Assembly (NCBI GenBank): GCA_021325615.1
Contig: JAJPGU010000027.1
Span: 1-46,724 of the forward strand
Length of the DNA: 46,724 nt
Direction of reading: 5' to 3'
Source: Nitrososphaerota archaeon
GTDB taxonomy: Archaea > Thermoproteota > Nitrososphaeria > Nitrososphaerales > Nitrosopumilaceae
Shown: positions 1 through 8,859 of the stretch, in pieces
How the letters are laid out: each line of letters starts with the position of its first letter
Numbering within the stretch: position 1 is the stretch's first letter
The notes under the pieces: model-generated
Databases searched by the model: none
What the model was told of the DNA's origin: nothing
What the model saw: the letters and a program-made list of their open reading frames with translations, nothing else
Translations under genes and position numbers: made by a program

Positions 1-213
1 AAGGCCATCGTATATTGGGATGTCTCAAACACCCCGATAAACAACATCCTAGATTTGGGTGAGCATGCAAACCTTGCCATAGCATACAAGAGCTCTGACA
101 GGCCAGGTTCACTTGACAACATCAAGGTGGAGGTCATCGTGCCAACAGGATCAGCAATGACTGTCGAAAGGCAAGTCCCATCAGTCACTACGGACATAGT
201 TGACCTAGGGTAG
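1..213 (+). CDS. arlB: Archaellin, C-terminal fragment
   Basis: The reading frame is open from the first base and ends in TAG at 211-213, giving the last 70 residues of a protein cut by the window edge. The sequence holds the archaellin-type C-terminal pattern: a 'W-D-V-S-N' stretch, then 'IKVEVIVPTGSAMTVER' and a short tail. Archaellins are the filament subunits of the archaellum, are made with a class III signal peptide (outside this window) and are assembled outside the membrane. The archaellum motor genes follow directly on the same strand, which supports the call. The family call is inference from a fragment plus context. Confidence 0.75.
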   Translation, partial: KAIVYWDVSNTPINNILDLGEHANLAIAYKSSDRPGSLDNIKVEVIVPTGSAMTVERQVPSVTTDIVDLG

Positions 214-223
214 GCGAAGTGAT

Positions 224-1441
224 ATGAAAGGTATCACTGCCAATTCCCTTTTTTTATTACCAAAAATATCGAAAAACACCCGCATTTTCATAGCAGGTAG
301 CATGGTCGCCTGTCTCGGCCTTTTCCTCTACGAGATGCTGCCAGAATACCTCTTCCTTCCAACGTCAGCACTTGTCTATTTTGTACTTCCCTCAGTCGCC
401 ATATTTGCAGTCTTTGTCATCATACCAAATTTGCTAACAAAGGGCCAGCAGACATCCGTCCAGGCCCAGGGAATTCCAGAGCAGGCCTCCCAACCCCAAG
501 TAGAGACAATCTCGCTTGAGCAGGCAAAAGAGCCAGGGTTGATCCTGCCCGACGGCAACGGGTCGTCAATGATCCAAGGCCTCATACAAGGCCAGGCACT
601 GCAGGCAAACGAAGTCCAAGCCCCCGCCGTAATTCAGGCTCCCGCGGTGAACGAAATGGCAGTACAAGACATGGTATCAAGGGCAATGGAGCCGGTCCAA
701 AAGGACAGTACTAGGATGCAGGACACCATAACGGACCTCAGAAATGAGATAAACTCCATCAAGGGCAGCATGGATTCCCTTTCGTCAATGGTGGAATCCT
801 CGCTGACTGACCTCAAGTCATTTCAGGCCGAGCTTGCAAATCCCCTAAATTTTATGCGCAAATACTTTGATTCGATTGACATTAAATCGCTATCAGACCC
901 CTCCCTGCCCCTCCATATCGAGCATTTACCCCTGTCAGAACCCTCGCAATACCCCTCGGTGGAAAAGGCGGTGCCAGAGCCTGTCTCTCAGGAGGCCAAG
1001 GCTGAACCCCATCCCGTAGAAACGGCGGTTGATCTTCCACCAAAAAGCCAAAGTAAGGAAGAAGTACTTTCAAGCGATCAAGACCAGACATTTTCCTTCA
1101 AACAGATGCTCAACGGAAAGATGACTCTAGGAAAAATGATGACAACGATTTCACTGATTGAAGAAATTCTGCAGACCCTTGGAAGGGATTCCATCGACGT
1201 GCTTATTGACCAGTGCAAACTCATGGGGCTCAAGCAAGAGGATGAGCACATAGTATACAACGTGATAAACATGATGGACAAGTCCGGTTTGTCCGTTAAA
1301 GACACACTCATCATGTTATACAAGTTTGGAAAAGTGATGGGTATGAATGATAGAGAATCGGACCTCATCTATGCGAGAATGATGATGAACCAGGGCAAGA
1401 ATCATGACAGCCCAATGACCATGGAAAAAAAGGTAGGATAG
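224..1441 (+). CDS. Membrane-anchored ArlD/E-like archaellum accessory protein
   Basis: This 405-aa protein starts 10 bases after the archaellin stop. Residues about 18-40 and 47-70 form two hydrophobic membrane segments. A Pro/Gln-rich linker follows, then a probable coiled coil at about 155-205, another Pro/Glu-rich linker, and a helical C-terminal domain at about 290-400. The C-terminal pattern 'IEEILQTLGRDSIDVLIDQC' followed by 'KLMGLKQEDE' resembles the ArlD/E (FlaD/E) domain core (W-IEFL...GR.NL.D.L.YY...GWI..E). Known ArlCDE proteins are soluble and link the motor to chemotaxis, whereas crenarchaeal ArlX is membrane-anchored with a coiled coil. This protein seems to combine both layouts. 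Its place between archaellin and arlG supports a motor-scaffold role. Family assignment is by eye only. Confidence 0.6.
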   Translation: MKGITANSLFLLPKISKNTRIFIAGSMVACLGLFLYEMLPEYLFLPTSALVYFVLPSVAIFAVFVIIPNLLTKGQQTSVQAQGIPEQASQPQVETISLEQAKEPGLILPDGNGSSMIQGLIQGQALQANEVQAPAVIQAPAVNEMAVQDMVSRAMEPVQKDSTRMQDTITDLRNEINSIKGSMDSLSSMVESSLTDLKSFQAELANPLNFMRKYFDSIDIKSLSDPSLPLHIEHLPLSEPSQYPSVEKAVPEPVSQEAKAEPHPVETAVDLPPKSQSKEEVLSSDQDQTFSFKQMLNGKMTLGKMMTTISLIEEILQTLGRDSIDVLIDQCKLMGLKQEDEHIVYNVINMMDKSGLSVKDTLIMLYKFGKVMGMNDRESDLIYARMMMNQGKNHDSPMTMEKKVG

Positions 1442-1442
1442 C

Positions 1443-1916
1443 ATGGCCTCGGCGGTTTTCTCTGAAGCAATCCTGATTATTGCGTCAGTAATAGTCGCAG
1501 CAGGACTTGCTGGAGTGGTAATGGCAAAGGTCGGGTCATTCCAATCTACATTTACCCAGACCACCGAGAGTCAGAAGCAGACCGTCCTTACCACCATCAA
1601 GATAATTTACCTAACAAACGATACAAAGACCGGCGTAGATGCCTGGGTAAAAAATGTCGGTACTTATCCGATAACAAACCCCTCAGATTCCGACGTTTAT
1701 TTCGGCCAGATCAACCAGATGCAGAGGATCCCATACAGCGACCCGCCATCCGGCCTGTCATGGGAGTTTTCAAGCCCCATCACGGTCTGGAACCAGACAA
1801 ATACAGCACAGATATCCATCACTGGCCTCTCCCAGATAGAATGCGGTCTAACTTACGACCTTCAGGTGACCACGCCTACTGGGGTAAGTGATGAGCAGTA
1901 TACCAGGTTTTGCTAG
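1443..1916 (+). CDS. arlG: Archaellum stator protein ArlG (FlaG)
   Basis: The 157-aa product has a short N-terminus, one hydrophobic helix at about residues 8-29 ('EAILIIASVIVAAGLAGVVM') and an extracytoplasmic beta-rich domain with repeated Thr/Ser/Asn strands. This matches ArlG/ArlF-type pseudo-stator proteins, which anchor the archaellum motor to the S-layer. It starts one base after the preceding stop and is followed by the ArlF-like frame. ArlG and ArlF resemble each other; I chose ArlG from the MAS-V-F-SEA N-terminus and because the next frame has the GLSVAIS start typical of ArlF. Confidence 0.75.
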   Translation: MASAVFSEAILIIASVIVAAGLAGVVMAKVGSFQSTFTQTTESQKQTVLTTIKIIYLTNDTKTGVDAWVKNVGTYPITNPSDSDVYFGQINQMQRIPYSDPPSGLSWEFSSPITVWNQTNTAQISITGLSQIECGLTYDLQVTTPTGVSDEQYTRFC

Positions 1917-1964
1917 GCAGGGTGATGAGAGACGGGATTAAGCGTTGCCATATCGGGGGGGATT

Positions 1965-2477
1965 GTGACATTTTCCATAATCTACGCCATGATGTCGTTC
2001 TCTAGCGTGGTTAACAGCGCGACGGAAATGGGCACCTCAGATTCACAAATGGGAAACAGCCTGTTCCAGAGGCTCCAGACAAACATCAGCATGTCAACCC
2101 TCCAAGATCAAAGCGGCACAAGTCCTGCCACCTTCCAGATCACAAATACCGGCAACACAGTCTTGTGGAATTATAATGATTTTGACGTCCTCATAACTTA
2201 CCAAGAGAATGGGACCTTGCTACAGCAATTGGCCGGGATTCATCCGATAGTCACTGAAAAGCTTGGCTATTCCAGTAGCTGCACGCCCTTGTTGCCCGAT
2301 AACTGGTGCATCTCGCAGATCCAGAACGACAACATACATCCCGGATTGCTCGATCCTAAGGAAATTGCAGACATAGAGGCCCAGCCTGCAAACGTAACAA
2401 AAAGCGGCGGCACCTTCAGCGTGGTGTTTAGCACCGACAACGGTGTCACCTCATCCCAATCGGTGATCATATCATGA
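1965..2477 (+). CDS. arlF: Archaellum stator protein ArlF (FlaF), start unresolved
   Basis: From the GTG at 1965 this gives 170 aa: a hydrophobic N-terminus, then an extracytoplasmic beta-sandwich region ('TFQITNTGNTVLWNYNDFDV') and a tail ending at TGA 2475-2477, which overlaps the arlH ATG. The frame stays open upstream to a TGA at 1926-1928, and translation from 1929 reads E-T-GLSVAISGGIV-TFSI. That is the conserved hydrophobic N-terminus expected for ArlF, but it has no ATG, GTG or TTG. An ATG with a GGTGA ribosome site lies at 1925 in another frame. The coordinates are therefore a minimum; the natural start is probably near 1925-1932. ArlF binds S-layer protein and works with ArlG as stator. 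Confidence 0.65.
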   Translation: MTFSIIYAMMSFSSVVNSATEMGTSDSQMGNSLFQRLQTNISMSTLQDQSGTSPATFQITNTGNTVLWNYNDFDVLITYQENGTLLQQLAGIHPIVTEKLGYSSSCTPLLPDNWCISQIQNDNIHPGLLDPKEIADIEAQPANVTKSGGTFSVVFSTDNGVTSSQSVIIS

Positions 2478-3175
2478 TGAAGACGATTCCAACCGGCAAT
2501 GAGGAAGTCGACAGGCAGCTTGCAGGCGGCCTGCCCACGCCGTGCCTGATGCTTATCGAGGGGGAGCACGGTACTGGAAAGAGCGCGCTTGCGGCCCAGT
2601 TCATTAAAGGAATGCTATCACTTGACATGAGAGTACTCTGCATTACGGAGAACACCGTGAAGGATTATATCGAAAAGATGAAGACCATCACGTTTAACTT
2701 TACCAAGCCGTTCTTGAAAAATCAATTCTCCATACTCCCGCTGCATGTCTACGGAGCGATGTGGTCGGAGCGTCAGTCCTCGTTCCTGCTTCCTGTCATA
2801 GGGAGATACATCAGCAGCAACGCCAAAAAGTGTGACGTCGTGGTCATAGACTCCTTATCGCTCCTCACCATGTATTCCGATGCCGACCAGATTCTCGATT
2901 TCCTGACCAGATGCAAATACCTCGTCTCAACAGGGATGTCGATCATCCTTACCATGCATGCTACCTCGATTCCTGAAGACGTTGCGCTCAGGATCAAATC
3001 CGCGTGCGACGTCTACTTTGCCCTTGCAACCTCCAACATAGGCGGCAAGGCAGTAAAAGTCATGAAGATAATCAAACTAATAGGTTCCACCTCTCAGGCA
3101 GAATCCTCCTTTGCATTTGAGGTGGATACCAACTTCGGGATCAAGATCGTGCCGATATCGACGGCCAACGCATAA
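2474..3175 (+). CDS. arlH: Archaellum KaiC-like ATPase ArlH (FlaH)
   Basis: The 233-aa protein has a Walker A motif (EGEHGTGKSALA, residues about 24-35) and a Walker B-like strand 'VVVIDSLSLLT' near residue 120, the pattern of RecA/KaiC-type ArlH. ArlH binds ATP, forms a ring under the ArlI hexamer and regulates motor assembly. Its ATG overlaps the arlF stop (ATGA) and a second ATG follows immediately. A GGTGAT ribosome site lies just upstream. It is followed by arlI and arlJ, the normal order of the archaellum core. Confidence 0.9.
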   Translation: MMKTIPTGNEEVDRQLAGGLPTPCLMLIEGEHGTGKSALAAQFIKGMLSLDMRVLCITENTVKDYIEKMKTITFNFTKPFLKNQFSILPLHVYGAMWSERQSSFLLPVIGRYISSNAKKCDVVVIDSLSLLTMYSDADQILDFLTRCKYLVSTGMSIILTMHATSIPEDVALRIKSACDVYFALATSNIGGKAVKVMKIIKLIGSTSQAESSFAFEVDTNFGIKIVPISTANA

Positions 3176-3216
3176 GGTGATTGAAGATGGAACAGAAAAA
3201 CAGGAGTGAACTTTGA

Positions 3217-4887
3217 TTGGGCTTTGACGTTTCCCTTATCAAGGACAAAAAGTTTGCGGAGGCACTAAACAAATCCCCCCACCTGTCAAACTATCTTGCG
3301 ACATACGTGGAAAGAGGCAACCCAATCCCCATATTTACCGACAAGCTGGAAGGCGAGCACAAGAAGCTCAAGGAACCCAACCTCATCTACCCAATATCTG
3401 ATACAACGTACATACACATCAATCCGCATTCCAACTCTGCCGACGGGTATTCGGAATACACCATAATAGAGCCCGACGAACCTGACAGGGCGCTAATGGA
3501 TAGTGCAGACAAGCTATTTGCCCTCCACGCAGGAACGATGAATCCGCCCATCGAGTTGACTGAAAGGTTCAACATGATAGACCAGTACCTCGACAAGACC
3601 ATTTCCTCCTCGCAGGGACCCATAGACTACAGCAAGCTGGACGTGCTAAAGACCAGGAGCCTCCCTGTCTATGAGAGAGACATTACAAACCTCAAGTATC
3701 ATTTCCTGAGAAAAAGGGCAGGAATGGGGCTGCTCGACCCCTTCCTTACCGACCCCCACCTTGAAGACATCTCCGTGGTCGGGGCAGGGAACATGTATGT
3801 AATCCACAAAATGTTCGGCGCCCTAAAGTGTCCGGTTTTCCTAAGCGTCGAGGAAATTGATGACCTCATAATCAGCATGTCTGAGCAGTTTGGTAAGACT
3901 GTGTCACACGCCAAGCCTGTGATTGATGCGACTCTTCCGGAGGGATCCAGAATCAACATCGTCTTTGGCAAGGATGTCAGCAGAAAGGGAACGAATGCCA
4001 CCATCAGAAGGTTTGCAAGCACGCCGCTTTCAATCACCCAGATACTTCCAAGCAAGGCCCTCAATTCCACCGAGGCCGCATATCTTTGGATGATGATGGC
4101 GGAGGGAATGAGCGTATTCATCAACGGAGAAACGGCTTCGGGAAAGACGACCACCATGATGGCGCTGACTGCGTTCATCCCTTCGAACTGGAAGATTGTA
4201 AGCATCGAGGACACCCCCGAACTTACGCTTCCGCATTCCAACTGGATAAGCGAGGTTACGAGAGATACCGGAAACGAGGGCTCTAGTGTCACCATGTTCG
4301 ACCTACTAAAGGCTGCCTTGAGGCAGAGGCCCAACTACATATTCGTAGGAGAAATCAGAGGCGCAGAGGCAAACATTGCCTTCCAAGCCATGCAGACAGG
4401 CCACCCAGTGGTAAGCACTTTCCATGCGGCCAATATGACTGCGCTGATTCAAAGAATCACAAACCCTCCAATGAACATCCCCAAGACCAACGTCGAGAAC
4501 CTTAACATTGCTCTCTTCCAGGCTGCCGTTTCGGGGCCCGATGGAAAAAGAGTAAGAAGAGTCCTATCAATCAACGAGGTTTTGGGTTACAACCCAGAGG
4601 GAAACAACGTCATGTTCATACCAGTCTTCAACTGGGATGCCGGCAGCGACGAGGTAAAGTTCCGCGGCAAAGGAAGCAGTGCCCTCTTCATCTCAAAAGT
4701 GCTTGAAAAGAGAGGAATGTCAAGGAAGGATGAAACAATCCTTTACGAGGAACTTGCGATGCGGGCCAACATACTTGACAAGATGGTAGAGAAGAAGATC
4801 TTCAACTTTTACGACGTTTACGACTCGATATCGCGCTGCAGGGAGATAGGCCTTGAGGCATTCATGAAGGAGCTTAACATGCTATGA
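3217..4887 (+). CDS. arlI: Archaellum motor ATPase ArlI (FlaI)
   Basis: This 556-aa type II/IV secretion ATPase powers both assembly and rotation of the archaellum. Visible motifs are Walker A GETASGKTT (residues about 305-313), an Asp box 'KIVSIEDTPELTLPH', Walker B 'NYIFVGEIRGAEA' and a His box 'TGHPVVSTFHAA'. The start is TTG at 3217, because the codon before it in frame is a TGA (3214-3216). An AGGAGTG ribosome site at 3202-3208 supports that TTG. A 9-codon ATG reading frame (3187-3216) ends immediately before it. The stop overlaps the arlJ start. Confidence 0.92.
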   Translation: MGFDVSLIKDKKFAEALNKSPHLSNYLATYVERGNPIPIFTDKLEGEHKKLKEPNLIYPISDTTYIHINPHSNSADGYSEYTIIEPDEPDRALMDSADKLFALHAGTMNPPIELTERFNMIDQYLDKTISSSQGPIDYSKLDVLKTRSLPVYERDITNLKYHFLRKRAGMGLLDPFLTDPHLEDISVVGAGNMYVIHKMFGALKCPVFLSVEEIDDLIISMSEQFGKTVSHAKPVIDATLPEGSRINIVFGKDVSRKGTNATIRRFASTPLSITQILPSKALNSTEAAYLWMMMAEGMSVFINGETASGKTTTMMALTAFIPSNWKIVSIEDTPELTLPHSNWISEVTRDTGNEGSSVTMFDLLKAALRQRPNYIFVGEIRGAEANIAFQAMQTGHPVVSTFHAANMTALIQRITNPPMNIPKTNVENLNIALFQAAVSGPDGKRVRRVLSINEVLGYNPEGNNVMFIPVFNWDAGSDEVKFRGKGSSALFISKVLEKRGMSRKDETILYEELAMRANILDKMVEKKIFNFYDVYDSISRCREIGLEAFMKELNML

Positions 4888-6389
4888 CCCAGAAAATGAC
4901 GCTGAAGGAGAAGCTTGGTGGCCTGAAAAAGGCAGACGACGAATTCGTCTACTTTGTTGCCTTCCTCTACGCCCTCTCCACGGGAGAGGTTGGGTCTGTC
5001 GACCTCATAAAGACCGCCCAGTCATCGGGTTATGGCAAGTATTCGCAGGCATTCAAGGACGTCTTCCGGCTTGGGGTCGGATGGGGCTATGGGCTTGCCA
5101 AGGCCTGTGAAATGATCGCGGTGAAATTTCCGGACAACGCCGACCCGCTAAAGCAGCTCCTAGTAAAGCTCGCCCAGGTGATTAGGCTAGGAGACGAGCT
5201 GAGAACCTTCTTCACTGATGAAATGAATGCGGTAATGCATAGCTTCGAGGTAAGGTACGAGCGCAACCTCGAGTCCCAAAAGCTCTTCCTTGAGATGTTC
5301 TACACCATTTCTTCTACGGCGGCATTCATGATTGCTGCAAATTCCATCATGGCAATGCTCATGGGCAACACAAACTCCGAGTCGATTTTCCTCTCCTCAC
5401 TTGTAGGGGTAGTAGTCAGCATGGGGGCATTCATCATGATAATGTACATCATATTTCCAAGGGATAGGCTCTCGGTGGGTGACTATGCCAAGGCGCAAAA
5501 GTTCAGGATTTACCTCTATGTGGCCCTTGCCTTGGGCTCATCAATCGGCCTTGTACTCACCATCACAAAGGCCATCCCAATGCCCCTGATAACAGTGGCG
5601 GCAACTGCGCCCCTCTTTCTTCCCGGCTATTTCGCAAGGAAAATGGAATCAGACCTTAGGCGCCTTGACGAATGGTACCCCTCCTTTATCAGGCACTTTG
5701 GGGAGATTTACATGATGGTAGGATCCATGGGACAAGCCCTCGATGCCGTACTTCGAAGCGACTTTGGTCCCCTCCAGAAACAGGTGGTTGCCTTCAAGAA
5801 CCGCATCAAGAACAGGATAAAGCCAGAGATTGGGTTTGAGTGGTTCTCAAGGGAGGCAGGCACCGCCATCATAATTTCTGGCAACACCATAATGGCCAAT
5901 GCCCTCCTCAAGGGAGCCAACATGAACGAGGTCGGAAACAAGGTGTCAGAAATATCTTCAAAACTAAACGAGCTTCGGGCAAAGCGTACTCAGACATCCA
6001 AGACCTTTGAAACCATCGTGATAGTGCTGCATGCCTTGACGATGGCAATCTTCGGCCTGATGAACGAACTCATAAAAATATTTCACCAGCTTCTTACCGG
6101 CACACAGATTTCAAACAACGCCATAACGCTCAGCCCGATAGACCCGAATTTTATGGCAATGATGATGCCAATAGTTGTGCTTTCCACATCCGCCATCAAT
6201 GGCCTTGCAATCAAGGTAGGCCAAGGCGGACTTTTCAAGACTGTATGGTTCAACATTGCCTGCCTCACTGCACTTGGAGGTATTACGATGTATGGGACCA
6301 CGGTGGCACTCTCAAAGTTCCTCGAGAACCACATCCTTGACATCTCAACGCCTGTAACGCATATGCTTCTTTACGTTAGACTGTTCTGA
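4884..6389 (+). CDS. arlJ: Archaellum membrane platform protein ArlJ (FlaJ)
   Basis: The 501-aa polytopic protein is the membrane partner of ArlI. It has an N-terminal cytoplasmic helical domain, membrane segments around residues 145-165, 170-190, 210-230 and 235-250, a second cytoplasmic helical domain ('LDEWYPSFIRHFGEIYMMVG' region), and several C-terminal membrane segments. This two-domain layout is that of the T2SSF/ArlJ family. Its ATG overlaps the arlI stop as ATGA, so the two are translationally coupled. It is the last gene of the archaellum run; a convergent receiver gene follows 25 bases later. Confidence 0.9.
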   Translation: MTQKMTLKEKLGGLKKADDEFVYFVAFLYALSTGEVGSVDLIKTAQSSGYGKYSQAFKDVFRLGVGWGYGLAKACEMIAVKFPDNADPLKQLLVKLAQVIRLGDELRTFFTDEMNAVMHSFEVRYERNLESQKLFLEMFYTISSTAAFMIAANSIMAMLMGNTNSESIFLSSLVGVVVSMGAFIMIMYIIFPRDRLSVGDYAKAQKFRIYLYVALALGSSIGLVLTITKAIPMPLITVAATAPLFLPGYFARKMESDLRRLDEWYPSFIRHFGEIYMMVGSMGQALDAVLRSDFGPLQKQVVAFKNRIKNRIKPEIGFEWFSREAGTAIIISGNTIMANALLKGANMNEVGNKVSEISSKLNELRAKRTQTSKTFETIVIVLHALTMAIFGLMNELIKIFHQLLTGTQISNNAITLSPIDPNFMAMMMPIVVLSTSAINGLAIKVGQGGLFKTVWFNIACLTALGGITMYGTTVALSKFLENHILDISTPVTHMLLYVRLF

Positions 6390-6414
6390 TAAATCCCGGA
6401 TTTTTGACTTGCCT

Positions 6415-6831
6415 TCAGCCTGTCTGTGCTTGGAAGACTGACCTGCTAAGAAGGTCATTTATGGTTTCTACTATCTGTTTCATGTCAAATGGCTTGTATA
6501 CTATCGCGTCAGCTTTGAGCCTTTCAAGGGTGTCTATTGTCTCAGGCCTGACATCCCCCGTTATCATAATCATTATTGCGTGCGGGTTTATCCCGCGGAT
6601 TTTCTCTAGCACGTAAAAGCCGTCATATCCAGGCATCATGACATCCGAAAAGACAAGATCAGGAAACATTTTTTTGTACATGTCGACTACGTGCTGGCCG
6701 TCAAGTGCCCTGCCTATCACCTGTATGTTACAGAGTTCCAAAAACTCCGAAAACAGGTCAACGCTGTCCCCGTCGTCGTCAACAACTAGCGCAGTTATTC
6801 CCTTCTTGGAGACCCTCCCCACCTCTAACAT
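6415..6831 (-). CDS. CheY-like stand-alone response regulator receiver
   Basis: The 138-aa protein is one receiver domain. It has the acidic pocket D18-D20 (VVDDD), probable phospho-acceptor D63 in 'FSDVMMPGYDG', T91 in 'ITGD' and the conserved K113 in 'YKPF'. There is no output domain, as in CheY or Spo0F-type relays. It lies tail-to-tail with the archaellum genes, so a role in motor control is possible but not shown. A TATA-like AATATTAG lies about 26 bases before the ATG on the minus strand, consistent with a leaderless transcript. Confidence 0.85.
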   Translation of the reverse strand: MLEVGRVSKKGITALVVDDDGDSVDLFSEFLELCNIQVIGRALDGQHVVDMYKKMFPDLVFSDVMMPGYDGFYVLEKIRGINPHAIMIMITGDVRPETIDTLERLKADAIVYKPFDMKQIVETINDLLSRSVFQAQTG

Positions 6832-6974
6832 ACTCTATATCTTCCCCGAAGTTCTAATATTGGATAGGTTGTCACTTTTAAACAAACATGCTCCCTGCCG
6901 GCTGATGTCGAGTCGGAGGCATGCGTCATACCATCCTCCACACAATAGTGCATAGCCACGTCCAAAAAGGTAAC

Positions 6975-6985
6975 TATTTTTAAAA
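6975..6985 (+). promoter_or_regulatory. TATA-like box of purK
   Basis: The A/T stretch TATTTTTAAAA is centred about 25 bases before the purK GTG at 7005. That is the spacing expected for an archaeal promoter with transcription starting at or next to the start codon. Confidence 0.6.
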
Positions 6986-7004
6986 GCTGCAATGAAGCTG
7001 CATC

Positions 7005-8156
7005 GTGCCAAAAATTCTTGGAATAATAGGAGGAGGCCAGCTTGGAATGATGCTTGCCGAGGCCGCAGCAAAGATGCCAGAACATATTTCAAAGGTTGTT
7101 GTCCTTGACCCGACAATGGACTGTCCTGCGGCAAGGGTCGGCGCCGAACAGATTATAGCCGACTTTAAGGACAAGAATGCCATAGTTGAGCTCTCCCTCA
7201 AGTCAGACATAATCACCTATGAGATCGAGTCGGGCAACAGCGAGGTCCTAGAATCGCTCAAGGCTCCGGTTTCGGTCAATCCTTCTCCTGCAACCCTCAG
7301 GACCATACAGGACAAGTTTACGCAGAAGACATTCCTCAGGCAAAACGAAATCCCTGTCCCGGAATTTCTTCCCATCGACTCCCTGGAGGACCTAAGGCAT
7401 GCAATAAGGTCATTTGGCTATCCAGTCCTCCTGAAGGCAAGGCGCGACGCCTATGACGGCAGGGGCAACTTCAAGATTAAATCAGAGGACCAGATAGAGC
7501 AGGCATACAACCTCTTCAAGGGAAGGCCCATGATGGTTGAAAGATGGGTCGATTTTGAGATGGAAGTTTCGGTGATTGCCGCTCGCAACACGATGGGCGA
7601 GATTGCCACATATCCCGTAGTGGAAAACATCCACCGAGAGAACATCCTTGAGATGACAATCGCACCGGCAAGGGTTGACGCCAAAATTGCGTCCGATGCC
7701 GATACAATTGCCAGAAAGACGATGCAGGTGCTCCACGGGGCGGGTGTTTTCGGGATCGAGATGTTTGTCACAAGGGATAGCACGGTTATGATAAACGAGA
7801 TTGCCCCAAGGGTCCACAATTCAGGCCATCACACACTAGAGTCAAGCGATACATCGCAGTTTGAACAGCACCTGAGGGCAATCCTTGGCCTCCCGCTTGG
7901 CAGCACGAGGCTAAATCACTTTGCGGTAATGAGGAACATACTTGGTCCAAAGGGCTTCGCCGGAAGGTACCGGCCAATTGCTCTTGACGGTAGTAGCGGG
8001 GTCTACCTGAAGATGTACAACAAGGACGAGGCAAAACCACAGCGCAAGCTCGGCCACATCAATGTCATAGATTTGGACGACAAAAAAGACATAGATGCAC
8101 TCATCGCAACCGCGGAGAAGGCGCGAGAATCAATAAGGTTCGAGCCTCTTCCCTAG
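7005..8156 (+). CDS. purK: 5-(carboxyamino)imidazole ribonucleotide synthase PurK
   Basis: This 383-aa ATP-grasp enzyme turns AIR, bicarbonate and ATP into N5-CAIR in purine synthesis. The N-terminus has the nucleotide-binding 'IIGGGQLGMMLAEAA' typical of PurK. The central ATP-grasp region contains 'YPVLLKARRDAYDGRGNF', and the metal/ATP site region reads 'MINEIAPRVHNSGHHT', a PurK hallmark. The GTG start at 7005 directly precedes the glycine-rich strand and has a well-placed TATA-like box. The partner gene purE is on the same strand 1.8 kb away rather than adjacent. Confidence 0.95.
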   Translation: MPKILGIIGGGQLGMMLAEAAAKMPEHISKVVVLDPTMDCPAARVGAEQIIADFKDKNAIVELSLKSDIITYEIESGNSEVLESLKAPVSVNPSPATLRTIQDKFTQKTFLRQNEIPVPEFLPIDSLEDLRHAIRSFGYPVLLKARRDAYDGRGNFKIKSEDQIEQAYNLFKGRPMMVERWVDFEMEVSVIAARNTMGEIATYPVVENIHRENILEMTIAPARVDAKIASDADTIARKTMQVLHGAGVFGIEMFVTRDSTVMINEIAPRVHNSGHHTLESSDTSQFEQHLRAILGLPLGSTRLNHFAVMRNILGPKGFAGRYRPIALDGSSGVYLKMYNKDEAKPQRKLGHINVIDLDDKKDIDALIATAEKARESIRFEPLP

Positions 8157-8159
8157 GCC

Positions 8160-8723
8160 TTATTTCTTCGATAAGAGGGCGTAAATGCCGCCTGCGCCAT
8201 ATGCCGCTGCAATCATCATCCTTGATACTATTACTGCCACGGTCTGGTTAGATACGAACGTGGTATCAACAAAGACAGCAATCGGTATTGCGACAAGCGA
8301 AACCGCTCCAACAATTATCTGTTCATGGTTTGCAAGGCCGCTATATTTTTTCATGAAGGTATAGGTAGAGGCGTTCCCCATCCCTATCCCGAGCAGGATA
8401 AGATACTGGTAGAGGTGTGGAAACGCCCCTATCGCAGCAAATGGCGCTGCCCAGCAAAGGCCATTTACCGCCTTTACGGGATGAGACCACTTGACGCTGT
8501 TCTTCATCCTGCCCCTTATGAGGTGCAGTATGTGCTTGTACCTTCCAAGTATTATGCCAAAGGTTATAGCAAACGCGCCGATCCATATTATTGCATACTG
8601 GTATACCGGACTCTGGTGCTCAAAGGCAACCTCGCTCAAGACTGCCGCAGATCCTACAGAGATTGCGACGCCGATAAAAAGCAGGCCGAATGCCCGCCGT
8701 ACCTCGAGCGGTGAGTGTTGCAT
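8160..8723 (-). CDS. Hypothetical polytopic membrane protein
   Basis: I do not recognise this 187-aa protein. It has about five hydrophobic helices (roughly residues 11-30, 42-60, 88-110, 138-155 and 163-183), separated by short basic loops such as 'GRYKHILHLIRGRMKNSVKW' in mid-protein. No catalytic motif is visible. The stop lies 3 bases from the purK stop on the other strand. The ATG at 8723 is preceded by a TATA-like ATATAAT-type box (8746-8754) at leaderless distance, so it is probably its own transcription unit. Confidence 0.7.
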   Translation of the reverse strand: MQHSPLEVRRAFGLLFIGVAISVGSAAVLSEVAFEHQSPVYQYAIIWIGAFAITFGIILGRYKHILHLIRGRMKNSVKWSHPVKAVNGLCWAAPFAAIGAFPHLYQYLILLGIGMGNASTYTFMKKYSGLANHEQIIVGAVSLVAIPIAVFVDTTFVSNQTVAVIVSRMMIAAAYGAGGIYALLSKK

Positions 8724-8859
8724 GATGAAGGATTGGCCCTACTTTCATATAATTGAAAAGATGCCTCTCGGACGTGCCTAGCCTGCGATCTGCCATGGCT
8801 AGTTTTTGAACCATATCAGGCCAATCAAATCTTGGCAAGAGGGCTTGCCACCTGCCTGC

